Part shown: one piece after another, positions 45,533-57,447 of the stretch
Numbering within the stretch: position 1 is the first letter of the stretch
Layout: each line of letters starts with the position of its first letter
Assembly (NCBI RefSeq): GCF_028554725.1
Contig: NC_071669.1
Coordinates: 58,957,001 to 59,021,000 of the forward strand
DNA length: 64,000 nt
Source of the DNA: Zeugodacus cucurbitae
Lineage: Eukaryota; Arthropoda; Insecta; Diptera; Tephritidae
Reading direction: 5' to 3'
Notes under the pieces: model-generated
The model's database searches: none
What the model was told of the DNA's origin: nothing
The model's input: only the letters and a program-made list of their open reading frames with translations
Position numbers and translations under genes: made by a program

Positions 45533-46000
45533 TATACCCTGAACAGGGTATATTAAGTTTGTCACGAAGTTTGTAACACCCAGAAGGAAGCGTCGGAGGC
45601 CCTATAAAGTATATATATGAATGATCAGTATGTTGAACTCAGTCGATGTAGCCATGTCCGTCTGCCTGTCTGTCTGTATATATACGAACTAGTCCTTCAG
45701 TTTTTAAGATATCGTTTTGAAATTTTGCAGATGTTATTTTCTCTTCATGAAGCTGCTCATTTGTCGGAACTGCCGATATGGGACCACTATATCATATAGC
45801 TGCCATACAAACTGAACGATCGGAATCAAGGGCTTGTATGGAAAACTTCCGCATTTTACTACATATCTTCACGAAATTTGGTGTGAGTTACTGCTCATAG
45901 AAATAATTTAATCTCCGAAAAAATTGTTCAGATCGGTTCACTATAGCATATAGCCGCCATTAGAATTAGTAAAATATTTTCATTTTTTTACTTACTTTTT
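45533..46000 (+). repeat. Interspersed repeat starting with TATACCCTGAACAGGGTATA
   Basis: Begins with the palindrome TATACCCTGAACAGGGTATA, then TTAAGTTTGTCACGAAG and TTTGTAACACCCAGAAGGAA, a GTCCGTCTGCCTGTCTGTCT tract, and AATTTTGCAGATG. ATATCATATAGCTGCCATAC and CAGATCGGTTCACTATAGCA follow. This type of repeat is common in higher-fly genomes as I recall it. Its class is unknown to me and it has no coding capacity. The frame at 45617-45799 is a translation of the repeat. Confidence 0.65.
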
Positions 46001-46616
46001 CTTACGTCTTTAGATTTGCTTAAACACATAGTTACTAAAAGAAATGCCCCTGTGAAGGTTATATTAGCTTCGGTATAGCCGATTTCTATATCAATTCTCG
46101 TGTTTAAGATAATAAATTCATGCATGAGGTTTGTTGCTGTTATTGGAACCGTTCGTTTCGGTTAGTCCATCCTTTTCTCTATCTTCTCTTCTCCCTTGAC
46201 TAACACTTCACTTCCAACCACTTCGATCTGAGTGCAGACTAACATCGGAAAATATACTTTTCCTAATCTCACACACTCCTCAAAAGCTTAAAATACTCTT
46301 CAAAGCAGTTTTCCGCCCTATAATCCTCCTTGAAAACATTGAACTTGTGTGTTTTAAATTTATGGGCTTAACTCAAATGTAGCTGAGGCTTTGTCCAAGC
46401 ATATTTTTAAAATAGGCTTACGCCATTTTGAATCCCATGAGAATATATTAATTTTAAGGAGCGAACTTAAAAAAGAAGAGAAAAAATTTTCATAATTTTT
46501 TTGTTGTTTTTTTTTTTTGTGATCAAACAAGCCTATCTTTTCGGCGGCACATGTGATTTCCGCTCATTGGAACATTTGAAACCAAAAATTCCAACGAGAT
46601 TAGAAAAAGTACATGT

Positions 46617-47216
46617 TTGGCTCTGGTATGAACTTTCTTCTTCTTCTTGACTGGCGTGGTATATAGGTTATAGCCGAGTCCACAACAGCGCGCCACGCAT
46701 CTCTCCTTTTGGCAGTTTGGCGCCAATTGGTAATACCAAGTGAAGACAGGTCCTTCTCCACCTGGTCCTTCCATCGGAGTGGAGGTCTCCCTCTTCCTCG
46801 GCTTCCACCAGCGGGTACTGCATCAAAAACTTTCAGAGCTGTGGCACTTTCGTCCATTCGAACAACATGTCCCAGCCAGCGTAGCCGCTGTCTTTTTATT
46901 CGCTGGACTATGTCTATGTCGTCGAACAACACATACAGCTCATCATTTCATCTTCTGCAGTATTCACCGTTACCAATGTTTAAAGGACCATAAATCTTGC
47001 GCAAAGCCTTTCTCTCGAAAACTCCTACTGCCGTCTCAACGGATGTTGACACCGTCCACGCTTCTGCATCATAAAGTAGGACGGGAATGATGAGGGACTT
47101 GTAGAGTTTAGTTTTTGTTCGTCGAGAAAGGACATTACTTTTCAATTGCCTACTCAGACCTGCTGGCAAGAGTGATTCTGCGTTGGATTTCAAAGCTGAC
47201 ATTATTATCGGTGTTA
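46617..47216 (-). mobile_element. 5'-truncated non-LTR retrotransposon, RT C-terminal region
   Basis: On the minus strand about 200 codons of reverse-transcriptase C-terminal region remain in one frame: NVLSRRTKTKLYKSLIIPVL, LYDAEAWTVSTSVETAVGVF and ERKALRKIYGPLNIGNGEY, a single TGA near 46948, then DDIDIVQRIKRQRLRWLGHV, VRMDESATALKVFDAVPAGG and the RWKDQVEKDLSSLG tail. WRAVVDSAIT closes it. This is the same family as the fragment at 2791-3123. It sits inside the MITE copy at 46.4-47.8 kb. No clean target-site duplication was seen. Confidence 0.85.
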
Positions 47217-47485
47217 ATGAACTGAACGAGGATTATTAATTTCGCACAAAAATTAACAAAATGGCGAACCTTTGAATTTTTTTTTTGAATCGCCTTTGTT
47301 TCAGGCACAAATCAAGTTGAAAGGTAAAGAAGATCTTCACCGATACCATAGCTATATATGTATAAAATAACGTATTAAAATTTGGAACCGATTGGATTAA
47401 TAGGTTATGAGTAACCTCATGTGCCAGTCGTAAAACCACTGTTTCGAGAAAAACGCGTTTAAAGTTTTGAGTAGCAAATTCTTGG

Positions 47486-47707
47486 GTATAAAACCTACCT
47501 ACGTTCAATCAGCCATGCCATATCCATATAAAATTCCATCCGTTTCTTCATAGGCTTGATTTTCTTCGGCTCGTTGGTCTCTACGAGTAATTTTGGCCTC
47601 TCTGGAAGCCTCAGTGAGGTCCTCTTCGTAATGAGAACCTAGCTCTCTGCCTGCGAGGAGGCCCATGCGTGCGCGCTCTCGCCGTCGCCTGCCGCTTTCA
47701 CTATAAA
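47486..47707 (-). pseudogene. Inserted coding-like fragment of unknown origin
   Basis: A 220-bp segment that interrupts the MITE sequence. On the minus strand one frame is open from about 47707 to a TGA at 47505: YSESGRRRRERARMGLLAGR, ELGSHYEEDLTEASREAKIT, RRDQRAEENQAYEETDGILY and GYGMAD. It is highly charged, Arg/Glu-rich and helix-prone, clearly unlike the surrounding AT-rich DNA. GC content is also visibly higher. I do not recognise the family. It may be a captured exon from a host gene or part of another transposon. Confidence 0.45.
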
Positions 47708-47810
47708 TCGTCTATATATTCAAGAGTTTTTGAAATTTTCATTTGAAATTTTAAAGGAGCATTCTTGGAATTAAAAAAAAATAGAAATCCAGAATGGGGG
47801 GTCCCCTTAA

Positions 47811-49886
47811 AATAAGTCCTGATCTCATCGATAATACCATAAATTCAAATAAATTAATGTTTAAAAATCATTTAATACCAGTTCATAACAAACACTCTCT
47901 CGCTTTCAAAACGACTAACAATTTCTCTTTCTCCTGTCACTTATATCCAATTTATTGCGTCCTCAAGTCAGAGAACTTATTCTGTTATGTGTTCTCTGGT
48001 AATACCACATACATATCTTACATGCTCTTCATAAGGAAAGATTACTAAGAGCAGTGAGTGGAAAAGCTATGAGGAAACGGAATGCATTAAGTTGCAATAG
48101 CTGTGGAGTTAACAGTTTGGCTGTCTCTGTAATTCATATCACATAAATGTAAATTGGATGCTAAATGATTCACAATTTTATTCATATGCTATATATAAGA
48201 GCTTAACGAAGCTTTACCAATTGCGTGTCTATTAAATATCACTAGTAAAAAGTTAGCTCATCAACGACGAGAGCTTTAAAGCACAAACTAAAAAATATTA
48301 AAAGCGTTAAGCGGAGGAAGAGCTATTTGGAAACGGTTACTAACAACTCATAGACCAAGGGAAGAGAGCACGAGAGAGTATTATCTATTATAATGTAAGT
48401 TTAAAAGCCTCTGAAAATTACGAAACTACCGGACAACAAGAGAGATGGGGAAATAGCGTTAACGTTAAGGGGAAATAGAGTAAGTAAGGAAACGGAAATT
48501 AGCTAAACAATTGACGGGAAGCAGAGAGAGCGAGTAGATAAGCATTGTTTGAAAACCACTGGAAATAGTGAAATCACTCAATTTTGACCTACTACAGTTA
48601 GTTCCCGTTTGCTGCGGAACAGTGCGGTTGTGATTTCGAATCTGCAAATTTTTGTCGGACAAAATTACATTAAAAGCGTTGAAAGTGTATAAAATTAGTG
48701 AGACTTTAGTATAAACTACAGTGCCGTTCAACATAATATGTACAAAACTAAAAAAAGGTGGTGAATTTTGAACAAATAATTTAATTAAAGAGTAGCTTTC
48801 AAAGGAATGATGCGTTGCACACTTATACATACATATACATATATTCATCCGCTTTCATTTGGTTTTGCAGCCAAAAAAATTTGGAAATACATTCCAGTGT
48901 ATTGGAAGCTTAGCAAAAATTAAGTGAAAGTGAAAACATATATTAATTTTTTTATGAATATTTAAAAAGCTTAAGGCAAAGAGCTTCCAAAGCGACATAG
49001 TACATAGATATTTACATATGTATAGTACACACGAGTATGTACATACATATATCCATTTCCAAATTTAATTATTCCATTCCAATCTGATCCTTCCAATTTG
49101 CATTTCTTCATGCAAAATTCGCTTTAAAGTTCTATATACTCTCCCGTTATTTACTCTTTAAGAAATGTCCAGTCACATTGAGAGTATCTGTGTTCTCATA
49201 TACAAGCAAAGAATTTAAGAGCGTATTTCAAAGAAGAGAAACGGAAACGCTTGTAAAATATAAGAGTAGTGTTGCCGTGAGTGAGAGATTTGACAGTTTA
49301 AGTGCCAGTGGAAATTAAGATATCAAACAGTTTTAGATCTTGTACAACCATTAAGCGCTGCAGTCGGAAATGCGAAGACGTAACTTAACAGTACACTGTT
49401 ATGTGTGTTGCTGTTTATATCTGTGAGTTAATAACATTATAAAATTCAATTAATAAATAAGAGTTTACATAAATGTTAATTAACAGTTAATTAAAAGTGA
49501 TGCGTACTCGCATAAGAGTTGTACTTCTTAGTCGACAGTGGGCGGTACTGAAGGCGATTATATGTATAAGAAGAGAATGTTTTTAATTCAAACCAAATTA
49601 ATATTTTAAAAAGTACTAGGAAAATATAGACAAAGGGTTGAAAAAAAAAATAAATAAATAATTAAGAAAGAAAATATACTAATTTTATGATCAAGTTCAT
49701 AGTATTCAAATAAAACAACATATCGCTAAATTATTATTTTGACTTTTTCAGCGCAGTACATTAAATATACGGAAAATTGCTGTTGATGCTCTTCGAATCA
49801 GAGATTGTGTACAATAATTGTTGCTGGTAAGTGATAAATATATATTTATATGCAATAATAAACATTCTTAACTAATCTGTATGCAT
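47811..49886. other. Intergenic DNA, no gene seen
   Basis: AT-rich non-coding sequence with scattered GAGAGAG patches (48367-48380, 48522-48535) and ACATACATAT runs near 48825-48845 and 49020-49050. No gene is recognised. A frame on the minus strand at 48465-48848 has no family features. Confidence 0.4.
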
Positions 49887-51815
49887 TTAAGGGGCTATAC
49901 CAGTATGATATTTTCAAAAAATCGATGTTTTTATTTTTTGCTTATTCGATAGTTTATACTTACAAAAATATCCTTTGAAATCGGTAAGGTCGTATCTTAA
50001 ATAGTTTTTATATTCTCGCAACAAATGTTGCTAAAGAGAGTATTATAGTTTTGTTCACATAACGGTTGTTTGTAACACCCAAAACTAAACGAGTTAGATA
50101 TAGGGTTATATATACCAAATGATGAGAGTGGAGTTCAAATCAGTATGTCTGTCTGTCCGTCCGTCCGTCCGTCCGTCCATCCGTCCGTCTGTGCAAGCTA
50201 TAACTTGAGTAAAAATTAAGATATCTTGATGAAACTTGGCACACTTATTTCTTGGCACCATAGGAAGGTTGCTTTCGAGAATGAGCAAAATCGGACCACT
50301 GCCACGCCCACAAAATGGCGAAAACCGAAAACACATAAAGTGCCATCACTAAGCCATAAATAAAGCTATGGAAATAAAATTTGGTAGGAAGGATCGCACT
50401 ATGAAGGGGCATATTTGGATGTAAGTTTTTTGGGGAAGTGGGCATGGCCCCGCCCCCTACTAAGTTTTTTGCATATATCTCTCAAACCAATAGAGCTATA
50501 TAAACCAAACTTTCTGCAGTCGTTTTTTTTAGCCACTTCCTAGTCCAAAAATGAAAGAAATCGGATTATAATCACGCCCACCTCCCATACAAAAGTTAGG
50601 TTGAAAGTTACTAAAAGTGTGTTAACTCACTAACGAAAAACGTCAGAAACACTAAATTTCACATAAGAAATGGCAGATGAAAGCTGCACTCAGATTTTGT
50701 TACAAAATGGAAAATGGGCGTGGCGTCGCCCACTTATGGGTCAAAAACCATACCTCAGGAACTACTCGACCGATTCCAATGAAACTTGGTTTGTAATAGT
50801 TTACTTACATCCCAATGATATGTTGTGAAAATAGGCCAAATCGCTTCACAACCACGCCTACTTTCTATATACCAGAACTTTGAAGACAATCTGAATCGTT
50901 TACTTTACAATATATAAAGTCAGTACTAGTGAAGATATCGGTGCAGAACTTTGCACAAATACTATGTTAATAGTGTGGCAGCCCCATTTTAAAAATCGCC
51001 GAAATCGGACCATATTTAAGGCCACTTATATCGAACACGAGGACCTCGGTGCTTCTAACCTAATATTATGGTTTCCAACTTTCAATGGACTTTATACAAT
51101 ATATATGACGAATATGTGGGTCAAATTGTGTATTATATAATATAAATGAAGTTAAATAAATAAATTGCGAGAGTATAAAATGTTCGGTTACACCCGAACT
51201 TAGCCCTTCCTTACTTGTTGAATGACAGCGTTCTAAAGAGCAACCGCTCGCTGGTATAAGCAGCTATAGTCGAAACTTTAAATGCGTTTTTCACGAAACG
51301 ACATTTCTCAAAATTGCTGACATCATAACTCAACGAAAAATTGACCGATCATCTTCAAATTGAAACTGAGCCTTATTGAATATATTTACTATACATTGAC
51401 CCACGATCTGTTTGATTTGTTGAAAAGTGGTAATTTGGCATTAAAAAAATACCATTTTCTTACCTAAAAAACGATTTTTTTTTTCAGAACTACGTCATTT
51501 TGTAAATTTTTGGTATTTTTTAAAAAATCGTAGATCATTGTATAGGAAATATATTTTACTTTAATATACTTTTTGAACTTTTTTGTTTCAGCAACTCATT
51601 CTGACGGAATCATGTCAGTAGTTACGGACACCTCCGTAGATAGCATATAACTCCGTTATTTTTCAATAATTTTGAAAAAAAAAATTTAAATATAGATGAA
51701 AATATACCTTACTATGTGCAAAAAGAAAAACTTCGAAACAATCGATCGAGTTCTTAAAAAAAAAATTCACGAAAATCGCTAATTTTCCATAGGTTACACT
51801 GGTATAACCCCTTAA
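49887..51815. mobile_element. TTAA-type MITE with GGGGCTATACCAGT ends, split by a nested element
   Basis: Left end TTAAGGGGCTATACCAGT (49887); right end, complement, TTAAGGGGTTATACCAGTGT (ending 51815). TTAA is exact on both sides and there is one mismatch in the first 18 bases. The copy at about 50008-51222 of another family is inserted in its left part; without it the element would be about 0.7 kb. The core CTTTAAATGCGTTTTTCACG occurs near 51276, matching the core in the other TTAA elements. Confidence 0.88.
50008..51222 (-). mobile_element. Full copy of the TTTTATACTCTCGCAA family
   Basis: Left end TTTTTATATTCTCGCAACAA; right end AAATTGCGAGAGTATAAAAT, then GTTCGGTTACACCCGAACTT and AGCCCTTCCTTACTTGTT. 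It carries a (CCGT)n tract at 50156-50190 and the usual interior blocks (CCACGCCCACAAAATGGCG, AAATGGGCGTGGCGTCGCCC, TTTACTTTACAATATATAAA). It is inserted in the TTAA element above. No protein is encoded; open frames inside recur in other copies only as repeat translations. Confidence 0.9.
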
Positions 51816-54637
51816 TACAAACTTGATACCAACCTATTTGTAATTATAGTAATTTCTATTATAATTGTATACATCATTTTCTACTCGGCTTTAAGTTACT
51901 GAGCCCTATGGTTCATTGCTATCAATAATTGTATTTTTTAATAAAAGTGAACGAGAGGGAAAAGTACAATCTAGAAACTATTAGTTTAATAGTCGCTGAT
52001 AATGACAAATTAAAATTTAAAATTTTTTTGTTTCACTTAAGAAAATAAAAATGATAAAAGTTTGTCAATATTAGCCAAACCGAGGCTGTTACTTGGTTCA
52101 GCTTTCTAGACATTTGCAAGACATCTCATGCTTTAGAGAACAATTAAATTTCCTTTTTTTTGTTAATATTAAAGTGTATCTGACAATATCTTTGAATATG
52201 TTAGAAATTTAGCTTTGAAGAGATTTTTAAAACTGATTGAAATGTATTATTATTTTGTTCTTCACTTAGTATTCAGATGAATTTGACTTTTTTTACACGT
52301 TTCGAATCCTTAACACTTACACTCTGATCTCTTAAATATTCTTTAGAAATTTTAAGCTAAAAAAATTGTATTTTTAAATTTTTTAAGTGACCATGATTTC
52401 TAGGGAATAAAGACAGATATTTTTGCCACAGTGTGAAACAAAACAAATTATTTACGGTTTTAAACAAGTTTTTTATTTTGTTTTTTTTCTTATACATTCC
52501 ATTTGTGTATATATTCTTATTTTTGTTATATATAAATGCATTATTTACATAAACACTTCTTTCGTTTCTTTTTTTCTTTGCCGTTACTTGAAAATATTTT
52601 ACATTAAATTACATTGCAGACATTTTATACAAAAAAACACAAAACTAACGTAGGTACAGCACAATAATGTAGGTATGTATGTATTTTGTTGGAGTTGGAG
52701 AACCTTGTAGACCCATGGGCTATGGCCTATCAAAGCATTCACAAACTTTCTTATGCAAACATATACAAACTTCACCACAGTGTACATATGTAAAATGTGT
52801 GTTGGTTTCCATTGCTTCATAAATGATTATAATTAAATTTAAGATTAAAAAAACACAATTAAAATACAAATATTATAAAAAAAAACACATGTTGATATAA
52901 TACAAAAGAGCGCTTATGAATGACACAAAAAGTGAGAGTGACGACAAGTTGAGAGTAATCGTAAGTGTAGGTGTTCGTTGTGAGAGTGCATGAGAGTGAA
53001 AACAGGCTATTCATAAAAGTCACGAAAACGGCGACACGCGGTGAACTCGCGAATATTAGATTTAAAACATAACTGTAAACAGTAATGAGAGTATGTAAGT
53101 AAGTAAGTTTAAGTAAGCTAAAGATACCGCTTGATTAATTCATATAAAAGATATCATTAAATGCAAATGACAAGATTGAGGACAAGTGTTGGATTAATGG
53201 CAGACGATAGTATGAAAAAGAGTGAAAGAGAGAGATAGAGAGTAGAGGCATAGAGTGTGTCGAAGACACTTAAATTTTTAATGCACTATGACCGGCTTCA
53301 TATATTGGCAATGAATTGCACTTAAAGGATTTTTCATTTTTTTCTTTGCTTTCAAGTGAAGTTTATAACTTAAAGCCTGATTTTTGCAGAAATCTACAAG
53401 AGAGCGTGAGAGAGATTGAGTGTTTACTCATACGCCAGTTGCTTAACCAAGAATATACTCAAACATTTTGAGTGTTTTTGACGATATACTCAAAAGCCTT
53501 TACGATGGCACTTTTTCTTTGCGCTCTCTGAGTCACATCAATAATGTGTGTACTCATAAATTCACACAAAGCCTTATTAACAATTGTGGCATGGCATTGA
53601 GCAACTTTTATAGAAGTGCTGTAATATTTTAAACTGAATTGCAGTTAACTAGCTGAACATTTCCGCTTGAAACAACCACTTTTTTGAAGCAAAGAGCGCT
53701 AGATAGTTGCAAGAGAGTGCATAAATATTTTACAAAAGTATAGTTAATGATACTAAAAGCGATTTAGGCATACATCGAGAGACAGTGAAGTTGTTTCAAC
53801 TGAAATATCGCTTGAGCTTTAAACATTTTAAGCATACTACAGAGACTTGAGCGTAATGCTACTTCGCACTCTTGTTAAATTGAGCAATTCGCGCTAAATT
53901 ATAAACTTCACACTTTGAATTACAAAAAAAATATGAGAAAGAAATTAATAGAGAGAAAAAGTTGGAAAATAATGTAGGAGAGCGAGAGAGTGTATATTTT
54001 GTGCGTAAGTAAGTACAATCCTACATTACATAATATGAACGATGATCTCCATTTTCGTCTACTATTACTACAACTACTCCTTCTTCAACTTCTTCTATTA
54101 CTACAACATTAACTGTTTAATAAAAATATAATATAACTGTATACGTTAAACGTGTATGTTAAGCTACAAAGAGTGAGTGAGAGTAAGAGAGTGAGAGAGA
54201 GACAAAGTATTTTCCATTCGTTTGTTGTTTGTTCTATTCTCCTGGTTTTTGCGTCATTTAATCCTTGTTACTTTCCTTTTCTTCTCTTTTGTTTGAATCC
54301 TTTTCTTGCTGATTGCTCGGCGATCGTTTCGTTGTACTAAAATCGCTAAATACAAGTATTTTATACGTTAAATGCAAATACTCGCTAACTTGTAACGAGT
54401 ATATAGTTTGAGTGAGTCAATGAGTATGTGAGTGGGTAAGTGTATGTGCAAGAGTGTTGCAAGGCTGAGTAGCGTGTGATGAAAAGTTGGCATTCCACTT
54501 GAAAGATCGTCTTCAAAATTATTTATGTCACGGCCAGCTTTATAATCTTTACAAATTCCATTCAATATAAAACGATCCCATTTTTCACACAACCAACTTC
54601 AAATCCCTAACGCGCTCTAGCCTCATCAGCCGCTCAT
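51816..54637. other. Intergenic DNA and 3' region of the 134-aa cuticle gene
   Basis: AT-rich sequence without a supported gene. GA-rich patches are frequent on the plus strand (53220-53245, 53400-53425, 53985-54000, and 54170-54204 with GAGAGTAAGAGAGTGAGAGA). They lie 0.4-1.4 kb past the stop codon of the gene at 54.6 kb. GAGAG is the core of GAGA-factor sites, but function is not shown. Confidence 0.45.
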
Positions 54638-57231
54638 TTAATAATGACTCAGGAGAGGTCCATGTGCCAAGACGGGTGCGTGAGCCAACACTGGTGCATG
54701 GGCAATCACTTTCGGTGCGGTCTTATGCACAACAGCGTTGAAACCGTTATGATCATCGGCAGTGTAGTCAACGGTACGCACTGAACCATCGGGTTCCACA
54801 AGCGAGTATTGACCCTTCACAACATCACCATCACGCTCTTCGGCTTGCGATTTGATATCACCGGTGTGTGGATCCTTAATGCCATAGTTGAATGAGTATT
54901 TGGGGTAGGCCTGTGAAGAGAGAGTGAATAGAAAGAGATTAAATAATCGTATATATAAAAATATAGATAATTAAATAATATATATTCATTATCTTATTTT
55001 CAACATACCACAGGTTCAGCATGCACAGCATGTGCCAATACTGGAGCATGCGCTAAAATCGGTGCGGGATAATGGCCATATTCCACGGGTACTGCTTGGG
55101 CGGCAGCAATGAGGAGAGCAATAGCAATAAAGTACTGCAATGAATCGTGTTATATTTCTTTTTTAATGAATAATTTTCGTGTTTTAGAGTGATTTTATTA
55201 GAGAGAAAATATTTTTTCTATCGCAGAGTAAAAGCTGTAGGAAATAAATCTCAAAACATGCAATTATGATTCAAAACCATCTTAAATTGCTCCTTATTTC
55301 GGTTTTTTCATTTAAAATGAAAAATATATTACTTTTCTCATTTGTAGTGTGCATCTTGAATTTCTCAGGACTATTGGAAAGTGGTTTGTCCTGATGGAGT
55401 AGAAATAAGTTACAGATGAAGATAGTCGCGAGCAATTAGATTGGTTACGATTTTAATTTGATCCTCTGAGTAGAAAGAACTGGCAACTTAGTAAAAAAAA
55501 TGGTTTTTTGACCCTTTGAAAGTAATTCAACTCATTCTAAGAGTACTCATTTTGTAATTTGTGGAACTAATAATTGGATAGGTGGCTCAAATCCATGAAT
55601 TAAGACATTAATTTCTATACAAAAACTTTTTACAACTTAGTTTGGTTAGAATTTACAACAGAATTATAAACGCAATTTTAAATTGGTGAAGAAATTTCGA
55701 ATCTTTTTTTTGTTTTAGGAATTAGTAAATCTATTCAAAGCTGAAGAAACAAAGTATACTAATTATTGTAGTCAAAAAATTTGGAAATCGGGATAAAATT
55801 GTGCCTGAATTTGAGCAAAACATGCCAGGAAAATATTTGCTTCCAGAATTTTAGAAAATTCGAACAAAATATAATTTTTTGTGCTCTAAATTATTTAACA
55901 TTTTTTTATAATATTCAAAATTAAAAACAAAAATAGATTTTTTTGCTCTTTTTTACAATTTAAAATTTTTATTCACTAATAAACTTAAATTTTCCATTCA
56001 ATGTTCCCAATTTAAAACGATTTTTTTTACTGAACTGAGCTTTAGATCATTCTATTAGATTAATACTATTCTTTTTTTTATTCAAAAATATAACATGATA
56101 ATCAGAGGTCTATTACAATAAACTATTTTTTATTGAAGAAATAACAGTTTAAGGCAGTAGTCTGCTTTACATGCTTCAAAAAAATTAATTTTTTTGTTTT
56201 GTTTTAAATCTCTTCCAAAACTATCCAATAATATGTCTTTAAAATTCCAGAGGCCAATTCGACATATTTTTGAAGCTAGAGCATCTTTAGTGGCCGAGCG
56301 TCGAGCAGGTGCGAATGTTCAGGCAGACCTTTAAAGCGCGTTTTCTCGAGTTTTCATTTTCACAAGTGTTAGAAAACGGTGCCGGCGATAGCAAAAAGAA
56401 TATATGTCCGATCGAAAAAAGCCAAACTGATCTAGCTTCAGTATTAAATTATCTTCTATTTGAACTAAAAAAGTTGGACAAAAGTATTATTTAAACTACT
56501 TGTTTTGCAACTTAAAGTCAATTTTTTTTTTCTTAAAAAGTGAATTTTTTTACAAACATCGAAAAAATTTGGAATTTTATAACTTCTTCGGTATTTTTTT
56601 AGTTCATAAAGAAAGGAAACTTATAAAAATTAAAAAAAAATTGGTTCGACTGTTTCAGATGCATCGCACGAACTCCATCACCGGCACCGATTTACAAGTG
56701 CAGATAGGCACTCCAGCAAAATACTTACAATTTTGAAAAAATTTCAATATTTTTTAGTAATAAATATTGTTTTTTATTTAAGCCTTAAGTATAGTACACT
56801 ATCGTCTTAAAATTCCGTTTACCGCAATCATTTCCTTTCCTTTCAAAAAAAAAATTGCTAAACAAAATGCTTTTTTTCGGCCTCTAAAGCAGACTACTGC
56901 CTTTAAAAAATTATATTCGAAAATTAAAACTCTACAATGAATACGGATTTCCATATATACCCATATTCAAACACCACTCATAGTAAAATACACCATTTCA
57001 TAAGTTCATAAAATCTAAAAACCACTCAATTTATGCACAAAGCTAAGAATTGAATTTTCAGACTTTCTTTTTGAACAATTTTCAAATACACAAACATTTT
57101 TAAAATTTCTTTAGCTTAATTTTAATGTATCTGTATTTTTTTAAGAGTTTTTTTTTCATTTTTTAAGTAAAATCAAAGCACTTAAAACCATACTCCAATT
57201 GGTAGTGAATTAGAACTCATTATACCTTCAT
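54638..57231 (-). CDS. RR-2 cuticle protein, 3 exons, 134 aa
   Basis: A secreted, chitin-binding structural cuticle protein. Exons on the minus strand are 57226-57231 (Met-Lys), 55009-55134 and 54638-54910; introns are GT...AG (donors gtataa, gtatgt; acceptors ttgcag, ttcacag). The joined protein starts with a signal peptide (MKYFIAIALLIAAAQA). A His/Ala/Pro region with LAHAPVLAHA follows, then the RR-2 domain at about 45-110: YPKYSFNYGIKDPHTGDIKS, QAEERDGDVVKGQYSLVEPD, GSVRTVDYTADDHNGFNAVV. The end repeats LAHAPVLAHA again. The 134-aa length is usual for small RR-2 proteins. The two-codon first exon is supported by phase, splice sites, and TATA box and initiator at 57.41-57.45 kb. The 2.09-kb first intron contains a complete TTAA-type MITE. 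It resembles Drosophila Cpr62B/Cpr76B-type proteins; the orthologue is uncertain. Confidence 0.95.
55135..56148. other. First-intron sequence of the 134-aa cuticle gene
   Basis: AT-rich intronic DNA with T and A runs. No gene or recognised repeat until the MITE at 56149. Confidence 0.5.
56149..56905. mobile_element. TTAA-type MITE with GGCAGTAGTCTGC ends, copy 2, intronic
   Basis: Left end TTAAGGCAGTAGTCTGCTTT; right end, complement, TTTAAAGGCAGTAGTCTGCT. It is inverted relative to the copy at 25665-26365 and better preserved at its right end. A block including GAGGCCAATTCGACATATTT and CTAGAGCATCTTTAGTGGCC is nearly identical in both. It lies in the first intron of the cuticle gene, so it is transcribed with the pre-mRNA. 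No coding function is supported. Confidence 0.88.
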
Positions 57232-57408
57232 TTTCACTTGAGAGAAATGCTTTTTCGTTCACAAAGAAGAGCACGAACGTTCTGATTAAATCGAATTAAA
57301 TCGTAGTTAAACACACACACGGAATAATATTTCGCGTTCTTAAGAGCTCACACCGCCAATTGCAATAATTTGCTGGAAACGTTTCGAATCGTTTGCTAGA
57401 AACCGTTG

Positions 57409-57447
57409 AACTGATGTCTACCTCCAATGACCAAAACCATTTATATA
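57409..57447 (-). promoter_or_regulatory. Core promoter of the 134-aa cuticle gene
   Basis: The minus strand carries TATATAAA (57440-57447) and a consensus arthropod initiator TCAGTT (57409-57414), with the start A at 57412, about 33 bp from the TATAAA. The predicted 5' UTR is about 180 bases before the ATG at 57231. This spacing and the two elements make a convincing TATA/Inr promoter. Confidence 0.8.

Larger units (their letters stand above)
46400..47810. mobile_element. TTAA-type MITE with GGGGACCCC ends, copy 2, interrupted twice
   Basis: The reverse complement of the element at 43030-43651. The right end GGGGGGTCCCCTTAA finishes at 47810. Matching interior blocks are GTGATTTCCGCTCATTGGAA, CCAAAAATTCCAACGAGATT, ATTTCGCACAAAAATTAACA, GAGAAAAACGCGTTTAAAGT and CAAGAGTTTTTGAAATTTTC. 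It is broken by a non-LTR retrotransposon fragment (about 46617-47216) and by a 220-bp insertion (about 47486-47707). The left end has decayed, so its position is approximate. Confidence 0.8.
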
